The notes under the pieces were generated by a model that ran no database searches, was not told the DNA's origin, and saw nothing but the letters and a program-made list of their open reading frames with translations. Below are positions 7,371 to 13,154 of a stretch of DNA of 33,157 nt, one piece after another. Positions within the stretch are counted from its first letter, which is position 1. Each line of letters begins with the position of its first letter. Source of the stretch: a virus; the IMG/VR virus record IMGVR_UViG_3300004463_000329, positions 1-33,157 of that record; one strand, written 5' to 3'. A program made the translations under genes and the position numbers.

Positions 7371-7733
7371 ATGGCCAGCAAGCCGACCGGCGCGCCCGCG
7401 CCGGTGAAGGGCATCACGGTTGCGCAGGCGATCCGTGACGTGTTCATCGCCTCGATCAACAAAGGTCAGTTCCCGTTTGCTATTGTCGGGGGCATCGCGC
7501 TGCTGATGGTCTTCCGGCTGCCCGAAAGCGAGATCGTCCCCCTCATTCATTGGATGGTCGATCGCCTGGCCGACAATAGACTGGTCGGCTACGCTCTTTT
7601 CGTCCTTTCGGTTGCTGGCTGGTACATCCATGCTCAGCGCATGCGAAGGGAGTTCACCCTGCAGTTGGACGCGATGTTCAAAGGCAAGAAACAAGGCGGC
7701 ACCAAAAGTGCCTCCGCTGCCAAAGGAGGCTGA
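7371..7733 (+). CDS. Two-pass inner-membrane protein, 120 aa
   Basis: ATG at 7371 is preceded by AAGGGGA at a suitable distance. After about 30 polar residues there are two hydrophobic segments: 'FPFAIVGGIALLMVF' and, after a charged loop, 'LVGYALFVLSVAGWYIHA'. The tail is basic and Lys/Gly/Ser-rich and probably cytoplasmic. The gene continues the run of envelope proteins. No family is recognised. Confidence 0.65.
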   Translation: MASKPTGAPAPVKGITVAQAIRDVFIASINKGQFPFAIVGGIALLMVFRLPESEIVPLIHWMVDRLADNRLVGYALFVLSVAGWYIHAQRMRREFTLQLDAMFKGKKQGGTKSASAAKGG

Positions 7734-7735
7734 CC

Positions 7736-8260
7736 ATGCTGGGCTACCTGATCCTGGGGCTGCTGCTCCTGGCGTTCTGCCACTTCATCATCGATGGCAT
7801 CCTCGCGCCATCGACTCGGCTCGCCACGCGCATGAAGGTCTTGAACGACCTGCAGGCGCTCGACGAGGCACGCGCGGAGCGGCCGCAGGCGGTGCCCGAG
7901 CCGGCCTACCGCGGTCTGCGCTCGCGCCTGCACAACTTCATCGAGTGCATGCCTCACTACACGCTGTGCACAGTGGTATCGGTGCACATGGAGCTGCGCA
8001 GACGGCCTGAGTTGCTCGAAGAGGCGAAGGCTCGTGTGAAGCCCGTCGAGGAATGCTCCGACAGCGTTTTCGCGAAGATCCGCAGCCGGGTGACCGGGCA
8101 CGCCGACCGGACGCTGACCTGGAACACGATGGGCTGGATGCTGTACCTGATCCCCGTGATCGTCGCAGTGACGATGTACCGGTCCACGCATCGCGTGGTG
8201 CGCGCCATCCTGGCCATGCCGGAGCCGCAGGTGCACCGATTTGACCGCGCAAGCTGTTAG
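7736..8260 (+). CDS. Membrane protein closing the envelope island, 174 aa
   Basis: A strong AGGAGG site precedes ATG 7736, two bases after the previous stop. The 174-residue protein has an N-terminal hydrophobic anchor 'LILGLLLLAFCHFIIDGIL', a charged helical middle domain of about 100 residues, and a second membrane segment 'MLYLIPVIVAVTMY' near residue 145, followed by a short basic tail. The middle domain would lie on one side of the inner membrane. It is the last gene before a rho-independent terminator. The function is unknown. Confidence 0.65.
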   Translation: MLGYLILGLLLLAFCHFIIDGILAPSTRLATRMKVLNDLQALDEARAERPQAVPEPAYRGLRSRLHNFIECMPHYTLCTVVSVHMELRRRPELLEEAKARVKPVEECSDSVFAKIRSRVTGHADRTLTWNTMGWMLYLIPVIVAVTMYRSTHRVVRAILAMPEPQVHRFDRASC

Positions 8261-8282
8261 CCTTCGCCGACCCGTTCTCGTG

Positions 8283-8305
8283 AGCCCGCCCTGGCGGGCT
8301 TTTTC
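8283..8305 (+). terminator. Rho-independent terminator after the envelope island
   Basis: AGCCCGCC-CT-GGCGGGCT forms a fully complementary stem (in practice 7 bp with a 4-base loop) followed directly by TTTTTC. It lies 23 bases after the stop of the last island gene, separating this transcript from the STAS-like gene. The remaining bases to 8427 hold only a possible promoter and leader; I see no gene there. Confidence 0.85.
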
Positions 8306-8427
8306 ATTCCGCCCCCAGTCCGCCAAATAGTGCCCGTTCGATGTGCCTTTTCCGTAGGGCGCTGGCTCGCCCACTGAGCTAGCCTCATCGGTACAGTGCC
8401 CAGTAATTTCTACAGGCGTGGGAGCAA

Positions 8428-8841
8428 ATGGACAAGGTGAGGTTCGAGGCGCATCGCGCAGGCGGCGCACTCGTGGTTCAGGTGAGCGGGCTGTTCACGC
8501 GCCGGGCCGCACACGACTTGTGCGGCTTGCTTTCCGAAGAGTTGGGCAGGGCGGCGGCCGTCAAGGCGCTTATTGACCTGCGGCTGGCGGCCATTCTGAC
8601 AACCGCCGCCGACTTGAGCGCGGTGATGACCCGTTCAGGCTCCGAGTGGCCGAGCGTTGGCGTGGCCACGGGAATCCTCGTGGACCCGGCCTACGAGAAG
8701 CTGTGCTGGCAGCACTGCCTCACGATGATGCAGCGCGGCCACACGCGCATGCCCTTCATTCATCTGCAGGATGCTCTGCGCTGGCTTGGAGTTGCTGTGC
8801 CAGCCCTGCAACCCACCCGAACGTTTCTTCCGGTGTCTTAG
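8428..8841 (+). CDS. STAS-like domain protein, convergent with the repressor gene
   Basis: ATG at 8428 has GGGAG just upstream. The 137-residue product reads like a STAS-type alternating beta/alpha fold: strand 'GALVVQVSG', helix 'AAHDLCGLLSEELGR', strand 'KALIDLRLAAI', helix 'ADLSAVMTRS', strand 'VGVATGILVD', then helices. STAS domains usually bind partners or nucleotides. The conserved phosphorylatable Ser of anti-sigma antagonists is not evident. The 3' end overlaps the convergent repressor gene by 86 bases, so transcription of one could interfere with the other. The fold call is tentative. Confidence 0.5.
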   Translation: MDKVRFEAHRAGGALVVQVSGLFTRRAAHDLCGLLSEELGRAAAVKALIDLRLAAILTTAADLSAVMTRSGSEWPSVGVATGILVDPAYEKLCWQHCLTMMQRGHTRMPFIHLQDALRWLGVAVPALQPTRTFLPVS

Positions 8842-9205
8842 GCGGCCGCGCGAAGGCGGCCAGCTCGCAGATCTTCATCGCCCAGGCGCGCCGCACAGGG
8901 TCGTTCGCCAGGTCGTCCAACTGGCGCGCGATACGCAAGGCCTCGGATGACAGGCCCGATGAGTCGGCCTGCACACCCTGAGGGTGCAACAGCTGCCAGG
9001 GATGCACATCGCTGCCTAGCGCGCCAGCGATCTTCTCCACCACGTCCACGCCCACGCTGCGCCGCTTCTCCTTGATGTCGGAGACGGCGCTGGCGCCTAT
9101 GCGTGCACGAGCCCTGAGCCGGGTCAGATTGACCCTGCCCCAGCGCTTCTCCATGAGCGCCGAGATGTTGCTCCATAGCGTTTCACGTAGGGTTTCCTCG
9201 CTCAT
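8756..9205 (-). CDS. CI-like phage repressor (short, no S24 peptidase domain)
   Basis: ATG at 9205 lies inside an operator. The 149-residue product has an XRE-type helix-turn-helix at about residues 25-72 ('LTRLRARARIGASAVSDIKE', then 'VGVDVVEKIAGALG' and 'HPWQLLHP'). The C-terminal half (85-149) is helical and could dimerise, but it has no room for, and no sign of, a LexA/S24 Ser-Lys autocleavage domain. It is divergent from the Cro-like gene with three operators between, the standard arrangement of a lysogeny switch. The proposed promoter would make the mRNA almost leaderless, as for lambda PRM. Function by fold and context is secure; mode of induction is unknown. Confidence 0.82.
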   Translation of the reverse strand: MSEETLRETLWSNISALMEKRWGRVNLTRLRARARIGASAVSDIKEKRRSVGVDVVEKIAGALGSDVHPWQLLHPQGVQADSSGLSSEALRIARQLDDLANDPVRRAWAMKICELAAFARPPKTPEETFGWVAGLAQQLQASAEHPADE

Positions 9206-9218
9206 CCGAAAACGGTAG
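9203..9218. promoter_or_regulatory. Repressor/Cro operator, right cluster, site nearest the repressor
   Basis: CATCCGAAAACGGTAG keeps the perfect right half-site, with two mismatches in the left half. It overlaps the repressor start codon and abuts the -35 box of the rightward promoter, so occupancy would affect repressor transcription or translation. Confidence 0.7.
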
Positions 9219-9248
9219 TTGACAAGACCTACCGAATTCGGATTCAAT
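9219..9248 (+). promoter_or_regulatory. Rightward early promoter (PR-like)
   Basis: A perfect TTGACA (9219-9224) and TTCAAT (9243-9248, 4 of 6) are 18 bases apart. One operator lies entirely within the spacer and another covers the expected start site near 9256, so repressor binding would block polymerase. The opposite strand of the same segment offers a weaker repressor promoter: TTGAAT (9247-9242) and TGTCAA (9224-9219), 17 bases apart. Confidence 0.7.
9229..9244. promoter_or_regulatory. Repressor/Cro operator, right cluster, middle site
   Basis: CTACCGAATTCGGATT has a perfect left half-site and a 10-bp perfect core palindrome CCGAATTCGG. It lies between the -35 and -10 boxes of the rightward promoter, 26 bp centre-to-centre from the repressor-proximal site. 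Confidence 0.75.
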
Positions 9249-9251
9249 GGC

Positions 9252-9267
9252 GTACCGTATGCGGTAG
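9252..9267. promoter_or_regulatory. Repressor/Cro operator, right cluster, site nearest cro
   Basis: GTACCGTATGCGGTAG matches the consensus at 14 of 16 positions and has a perfect right half. It covers the predicted transcription start and ends nine bases before the Cro-like ATG, 23 bp from the middle site. Confidence 0.75.
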
Positions 9268-9275
9268 ATTCAGCG

Positions 9276-9638
9276 ATGGACGCCAACATTCCAAGCCCCG
9301 ACGAAGTGAAAGCCGCCCTTGAGCCCCTGGGGTACGCGCAGATGAAGGAGCTGTCTCGTCGCTCCGGCGTGGCGTTCACGACCCTGTGGAAGGCCAAGAC
9401 CGGGGAGACGAAAGACCCAGGCGTCAGCAAGGTGCGCGCGTTCTGGCCTCACATCGGCGCAGTGCGCGCATGGGCGCCTGCTGCCCCCGTCGCGGCCGCA
9501 GCGAACGATCACGCCGACGCCGCGGCTGAGCCGCGCTCCGACCACGACCGCCGCAGCGGCATCGAGCACTTCGGCACGGTCAACAGCGACCGCATCAACG
9601 ACAACCGCTCCGGCGCTGACCGCCGCACGGAGCGCTGA
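9276..9638 (+). CDS. Cro-like helix-turn-helix regulator
   Basis: ATG at 9276 is the first start after the operator-covered promoter; the frame also opens from TTG 9219, but that lies inside the -35 box. The 120-residue product has a compact helix-turn-helix at residues 21-58 ('MKELSRRSGVAFTTLWKAKT' and the following helix). The tail is Ala-rich and then Asp/Arg-rich ('DHDRRSGIEHFG', 'DNRSGADRRTER') and probably disordered. Divergence from the repressor across shared operators gives the Cro assignment. No clear ribosome site precedes the ATG. Confidence 0.75.
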   Translation: MDANIPSPDEVKAALEPLGYAQMKELSRRSGVAFTTLWKAKTGETKDPGVSKVRAFWPHIGAVRAWAPAAPVAAAANDHADAAAEPRSDHDRRSGIEHFGTVNSDRINDNRSGADRRTER

Positions 9639-9643
9639 GCAAT

Positions 9644-9720
9644 GGGCACTCGCTCCTTCCGACACGAGGGTTCCGGGAAATCACCCATCGTGCCGCGGGG
9701 CGAGTGCCCGCCCTTTTCCC
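9644..9720 (+). terminator. Two-tier RNA hairpin after cro (terminator- or put-like)
   Basis: An outer stem pairs GGGCACTCGCTCC (9644-9656) with GGGGCGAGTGCCC (9697-9709), 13 bp including one G-U. It encloses a second stem pairing CACGAGGGT (9663-9671) with ACCCATCGTG (9683-9692) with one bulged A. The 3' side runs into GCCCTTTTCCC. The position just after cro is that of lambda tR1. It could be a terminator, or a structured antitermination site like the put RNAs of HK022. An open frame over it (9642-9860) looks non-coding. Confidence 0.55.
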
Positions 9721-9831
9721 ACGCCCGCGCCGCAGTACCGCAAGGCCTGCTCTTTTGTGCGGTTCCTCCCTCCCTCGCAACCGGCCCCAGGTGTGGCCCT
9801 TGGCCGAGCGGGGCGCGGGCGTGGACCTTCT
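9721..9831. other. Intergenic stretch without a supported gene
   Basis: Between the two-tier hairpin and the next plausible gene I see no protein with convincing composition on either strand. A 6-bp inverted repeat (ACCGCA 9737-9742, TGCGGT 9758-9763) is present. Open frames here are Pro/Arg-rich and lack ribosome sites. Confidence 0.5.
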
Positions 9832-9990
9832 TCACCCTCGGCGCGCCTGATCGCGCCTGAGTTCGTTGGCCAGCAGCACCAGCTCCCGCGCAGCCCCTTC
9901 CATGCAACGAGCAAAGACTTCGCGCACTCGCAAGGCCGCCCAGACCTCGACGGGCAAGGGTAGGGCGGGGGACTTGGGGGTTTCAGGCAC
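9832..9990 (-). CDS. Possible small antisense-oriented protein, 52 aa
   Basis: Read on the minus strand, a GGAGG site (plus positions 9997-10001) sits six bases before a GTG at 9990. This opens 52 residues: 'MPETPKSPALPLPVEVWAAL' and a helical, amphipathic second half containing 'REVFARCMEGAARELVLLANEL'. The ribosome site is better than that of the overlapping plus-strand gene. It would be transcribed against the rightward early operon. Either it is real and the plus gene starts later, or it is a chance frame. I recognise no family. Confidence 0.35.
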   Translation of the reverse strand: MPETPKSPALPLPVEVWAALRVREVFARCMEGAARELVLLANELRRDQARRG

Positions 9991-10294
9991 GGCAGACCTC
10001 CGGGATTCCAACACTTTCAGCCGCCCGACCAGTTCGCTGCACGACGGCTCGCACACCTGCGAGCGAACGGTGTACCTGGACGAGGACACCGACCACTGGC
10101 TGCACCAGCTGCGCCGCGTGCACGGCTATCGCTCGGGCAGCGACGCGATCCGCGCGTGCCTGCAGTTCCTGGCGCGCGACCCCGACGTGCACGTGAAGCT
10201 GGCTGAGCATGAGGCCAGTCTGGCGCGCGAGCGGGTGGCGCGTATCAGCCAGAACGCCCGCGGAATCGCCGCAAAACCGGAGCGCATGCGGTGA
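9902..10294 (+). CDS. Ribbon-helix-helix-like regulator (start uncertain)
   Basis: The C-terminal part is convincing. 'RTVYLDEDTDHWLHQLRRVH' followed by 'GYRSGSDAIRACLQFLARD' has the strand-helix-helix pattern of ribbon-helix-helix DNA-binding proteins, with the helix-helix turn at Gly-Tyr-Arg-Ser. A charged helix follows. The first 55 residues from ATG 9902 are low-complexity Ser/Thr/Arg and lack a ribosome site, so the true start may lie further in (for example GTG near 10069) and the upstream part may belong to the minus-strand frame. The stop overlaps the next GTG. RHH proteins commonly control phage early genes. Confidence 0.55.
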   Translation: MQRAKTSRTRKAAQTSTGKGRAGDLGVSGTADLRDSNTFSRPTSSLHDGSHTCERTVYLDEDTDHWLHQLRRVHGYRSGSDAIRACLQFLARDPDVHVKLAEHEASLARERVARISQNARGIAAKPERMR

Positions 10295-10632
10295 GCAAGC
10301 GCCGCACGCTCGTGGAGCAGCTGGCGCCGCCGGCGCCACCGTGTTTTGGGAGCCGCCTGCAGTGGCTGGAATTCCTGATCTCGGCCGCCGAGGAACACCG
10401 GCCCGACCACGGCCACGGCCCGCTGGTCTTCGAGGCCGGCCAGCCGGTGCGCTTCAACCAGCGCTTCGACTTCTGCGCTGACTGCCCGAGCGACTACCGC
10501 CGGGCCCAGCAGACCGCCAAGCGCTGCTTCCCCGACTGGCTCACCCGAAGCATCCCCACGCTCACCGACGTGGTGGAACCCGAAAGCAAGGAGACGACCT
10601 TGAACGACAGCACCACGGAGCGGGCGGCATGA
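10291..10632 (+). CDS. Hypothetical early phage protein, 113 aa
   Basis: GTG at 10291 overlaps the previous TGA (GTGA), and the stop overlaps the next ATG, so it is coupled on both sides. The product starts basic ('MSKRRTLVEQL'), has a hydrophobic helix 'RLQWLEFLISAAEEHRP', and contains a single Cys pair 'FCADC' followed by 'PSDYRRAQQTAKRCFPDWL'. That suggests a small metal-binding knuckle. No family is recognised. Confidence 0.65.
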   Translation: MSKRRTLVEQLAPPAPPCFGSRLQWLEFLISAAEEHRPDHGHGPLVFEAGQPVRFNQRFDFCADCPSDYRRAQQTAKRCFPDWLTRSIPTLTDVVEPESKETTLNDSTTERAA

Positions 10633-11156
10633 GCGACCCACTTGCCTGCGCGCGCGCGCGCATCGTCGAAGTTGGCGACTGCCTCGAATGGCAGGGCTCG
10701 ATGGCCTCTGGCAAGCGCAACCGCTCGCAGCCCGTCATCAGCCGCTACAACGCCGACAAGGGATACCACGACAAGTTGCCGGTGCGGCGCGTCCTGTGGG
10801 AGGCCGAGCACGGCCCCATCATCGTGTACTGCATCTGCGGCAACAACCGCTGCGTCGGCTGCCTGGCCCTCGGCAAGCGCGGCGACGCGCACCGCGCCCG
10901 CGCTCGCCTTGGCTTGATGCGGCATTCGCCTGCGGCGCGCGCGGCACTGACGCAAGGCGCCCGCTCGCGCTGCACCGCTCGGCACAGCCTGGAGCAAGCG
11001 CGCGCAGTCCGCGATCTGGTTGCCCACGGCGTGCCGGACCCGCTCATCAGCTGGGCCACCGACGTGACCCCGAATGCGGTCAGCGACATCCGCCTCGGCC
11101 GGACATGGAAAGAGCAGCTTGGCCCGGCCAGCGTGTTTGCGTGGAGGCCGGCATGA
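10629..11156 (+). CDS. HNH-like Cys-rich protein with C-terminal helix-turn-helix
   Basis: The layout follows phage HNH homing-type nucleases: Cys18-Leu-Glu-Trp21-Gln-Gly, a central 'PVRRVLWEAEHGPI', then a zinc-knuckle-like 'YCICGNNRCVGCLALGKRGD' (Cys68, 70, 75, 78). In those nucleases the last block normally reads His-x-Cys-Asp-Asn...Cys-Val-Asn-Pro-x-His-Leu. Here the catalytic histidines appear replaced by Tyr/Cys. The C-terminal 60 residues include a plausible helix-turn-helix 'QARAVRDLVAHGVPDPLISW', then 'ATDVTPNAVSDIRLGRTW'. It may be a non-cutting DNA-binding relative. It overlaps both neighbours by four bases. Confidence 0.6.
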   Translation: MSDPLACARARIVEVGDCLEWQGSMASGKRNRSQPVISRYNADKGYHDKLPVRRVLWEAEHGPIIVYCICGNNRCVGCLALGKRGDAHRARARLGLMRHSPAARAALTQGARSRCTARHSLEQARAVRDLVAHGVPDPLISWATDVTPNAVSDIRLGRTWKEQLGPASVFAWRPA

Positions 11157-11950
11157 GCATCCGCATGGTCACCATCGGCAACGCCACGCTTTACCTCGGG
11201 GACTGCCTCGAAGTAATGCCGCGGCTCCCGAAGGTCGATGCCGTCATCACCGATCCCCCTTTTGCGGATGACGCCCACACCAAGCAGCGCCGCATGCTCA
11301 CCAGTGGAGAGGCAAATGGCGGCCGGCGAAAGGCGGCGGTGCGCCCCGTGGACTTCGCGCCGATGACCGAAGACCTGATGGCCGGCTTCTGCACTCATGC
11401 GGCTCGGCTGTCGGCCGGATGGGTGCTCGCATTTTGTCAAGCTGAGCAAGTTGCTGAATGGCGGGCTGCATTCGAGGCGGCCGGCATCAAGTGGCGTCGC
11501 GCACAGGTGTGGGTGAAGACGGACGGTTCGCCTCAGTTCACAGGTGACCGTCCCGGCGTCGGCTACGAGAGCATAGCCACTGGCTGGGCCGGTGACGGGC
11601 GCTCTGCATGGAACGGGGGCGGACGGAATGGCGTCTACATCCAGCCCAAGAGCGACCCTGGCCTCGGGCACGGCGGGCCAAGCAACGAACACCCCACGCA
11701 GAAGCCTCAGAGGCTGATGGCCGAACTGCTGGGCCTGTTCACAAGCCGCGACTGGACCATTCTCGACCCTTTCATGGGTAGCGGGACAACGGGTGTCGTC
11801 TGCGCTCAGCTCGGGCGCGAGTTCATCGGCATCGAGCGCGACCCAAAGTATTTCGGCATCGCCTGCCGCCGCATCGAGGCCGCGCACAAACAGGCCGAAT
11901 TGTTCCCTCATGAAGCGGCGTCACAGCCGCAACAGGAGGCGCTGCTGTGA
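11153..11950 (+). CDS. Beta-class DNA (N6-adenine or N4-cytosine) methyltransferase
   Basis: ATG at 11153 overlaps the previous stop (ATGA). The 265-residue enzyme shows motif IV early (Asp-Pro-Pro-Phe at 34-37 in 'AVITDPPF'), a variable target-recognition region, then 'EHPTQKP' (179-185) and the AdoMet-binding 'DPFMGSGTT' (205-213) with 'GIERDPKYF' after it. IV-before-I order defines the beta class. It transfers a methyl group from AdoMet to a base in a short site. No restriction partner is adjacent, so it is probably an orphan protecting phage DNA from host restriction or tuning expression. Codons are less GC-biased than its neighbours, hinting at separate acquisition. Confidence 0.88.
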   Translation: MSIRMVTIGNATLYLGDCLEVMPRLPKVDAVITDPPFADDAHTKQRRMLTSGEANGGRRKAAVRPVDFAPMTEDLMAGFCTHAARLSAGWVLAFCQAEQVAEWRAAFEAAGIKWRRAQVWVKTDGSPQFTGDRPGVGYESIATGWAGDGRSAWNGGGRNGVYIQPKSDPGLGHGGPSNEHPTQKPQRLMAELLGLFTSRDWTILDPFMGSGTTGVVCAQLGREFIGIERDPKYFGIACRRIEAAHKQAELFPHEAASQPQQEALL

Positions 11951-12276
11951 CCCAGCTCACCCTCGACCTGCCGGCGCCGGCCGCGCGCAGAAGCGATCCG
12001 GCCACGAGCCACCTGGCAGCGGCCGCCGCGCGCGAGCTGCAGGTGGAGCACCAGCGCCAGATCCTTACCTGCCTACGCAAGCACGGCCCGCTGGGCAAGG
12101 ACGGCATTGCTTCGCGCACGCGCTTGGCCGGCGTGCAGGTGTGCCGCCGCACCGTCGAATTGGAGCGGGTGAAACTGATCAAGCCCACCGGCAAGAGAGT
12201 GCCCAGCGCCGCCGGCCGGCCCGAGCGCGAATGGCGCATCACCCTGGCTGGTGTCCGCCTGCTGGAGGGCCGGTGA
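11947..12276 (+). CDS. Winged-helix phage protein, 109 aa
   Basis: GTG at 11947 overlaps the methylase stop (GTGA). After an N-terminal 'RRSDPATSHLAAAAAREL' segment, a motif I know from many small phage proteins, residues 35-105 form a winged helix: 'RQILTCLRKHGPLGKDGIAS', recognition helix around 'VQVCRRTVELERVKLI', and a wing 'RPEREWRITLAG'. It likely binds DNA. It lies directly before the replication genes, so a replication or regulatory role is plausible. Confidence 0.65.
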   Translation: MTQLTLDLPAPAARRSDPATSHLAAAAARELQVEHQRQILTCLRKHGPLGKDGIASRTRLAGVQVCRRTVELERVKLIKPTGKRVPSAAGRPEREWRITLAGVRLLEGR

Positions 12277-13154
12277 GCGATCTTCCTGCACCGCCATACC
12301 CGCCCGACACGCTGGCCCGCGGCTGGCGCTTCGAGGTGGACATGGAAACCTTCAAGCGCTCCGACACCTGGAAGAAGGCGCGCACCGGAGCGCTGCGCGG
12401 CGCGCTGCTGCTGTTGTGGGCCGAAGCCTGGCAGGAGAAGCCGTGCGGCACGCTGCCCGACGACGACGAGCTGATCGCGCTGATGATCGACATGCCCGCG
12501 GCCAGCTTCGCCAAGCACCGTGACGTGCTGCGCCGAGGGTGGACCCTTGCCAGTGACGGCAGGCTCTACCACGAAACCATCACGGCTCGCGTGCTGGCCA
12601 TGCTGGAGAAGCGCGCGAAGGACGCGAAGCGCGCCGCGAAGAACAGGGCAAAGCCGCACGAGCCTCCACCGACTACGCCACCAGTCACGGGCGCGTCACG
12701 CGTGACAGACGACGGACTCGGAGGTGAGTTCGACACCAAGCACCAAGCACCAAGCACCGTTTATTCCGCTCCTGACGGAGCGGGCGGCGAGCCGCCCCCG
12801 CCACCGAAGCCGCGCCGCAAGCCGGCCACCCGCGAGGAAGCCGAGGATGCCCGCCTCTGGCGCGAGGTGAAGGCGCTGTTCGTCGAGCGCGAGGCCGCCA
12901 AGGACACCAAGGCCGCCGGCGTCCTGCTGGGGGCGCTGTCGGCCAAGTACGGGGCCGACGTGTTCAAGGCCGCGGCGCGCGCCACGCTGGCCGCGGACCC
13001 GGCGCCGGTCGAACCGCACACCTACCTCGTCGCCCTGTGCGAAACCGCCGTCGGCAAGCGCCCCAGCCTGAACCGGCAGGAGGCGCAGGAGCAGCGCAAC
13101 CGCGCCGTGGCCGAGCGCTGGGCCACCGAAGGAGAGCCCCATGAAACCGTCTGA
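12273..13154 (+). CDS. DUF1376-like replication initiation protein
   Basis: GTG at 12273 overlaps the preceding TGA and starts 293 residues. Residues 8-125 fit the DUF1376-type domain of phage replication proteins ('PPDTLARGWRFEVDMETF', 'LRGALLLLWAEAWQ', 'GTLPDDDELIALM', 'LYHETITARVLAMLEKR'). A Pro-rich linker (about 130-185) follows, then a helical C-terminal domain (190-293). The linker DNA contains tandem heptamers and palindromes that look like an origin, the same logic as lambda O with its internal ori. The next gene, overlapping by 14 bases, is a candidate helicase-loader partner. The family call is from remembered pattern, not a search. Confidence 0.65.
   Translation: MSDLPAPPYPPDTLARGWRFEVDMETFKRSDTWKKARTGALRGALLLLWAEAWQEKPCGTLPDDDELIALMIDMPAASFAKHRDVLRRGWTLASDGRLYHETITARVLAMLEKRAKDAKRAAKNRAKPHEPPPTTPPVTGASRVTDDGLGGEFDTKHQAPSTVYSAPDGAGGEPPPPPKPRRKPATREEAEDARLWREVKALFVEREAAKDTKAAGVLLGALSAKYGADVFKAAARATLAADPAPVEPHTYLVALCETAVGKRPSLNRQEAQEQRNRAVAERWATEGEPHETV
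12684..12783. other. Candidate phage replication origin inside the replication gene
   Basis: The block holds GTCACG (12684-12689), a perfect 12-bp palindrome GTCACGCGTGAC (12695-12706), three tandem CACCAAG heptamers plus a partial fourth (12734-12758), a short T/A stretch, and a 7-bp inverted repeat CCGCTCC-TGAC-GGAGCGG (12766-12783). A 7-base unit is not a codon multiple, so the repeat is read in three phases and selection at DNA level is likely. Confidence 0.45.

Noticed and set aside
9801-9830. TGGCCGAGCGG, reminiscent of the D-arm of a Leu/Ser tRNA
   Set aside because: No acceptor stem, anticodon arm or T-arm can be built around it.
9642-9860. 72-residue plus-strand frame after cro
   Set aside because: It runs through the nested hairpin, lacks a ribosome site and has random-looking composition.
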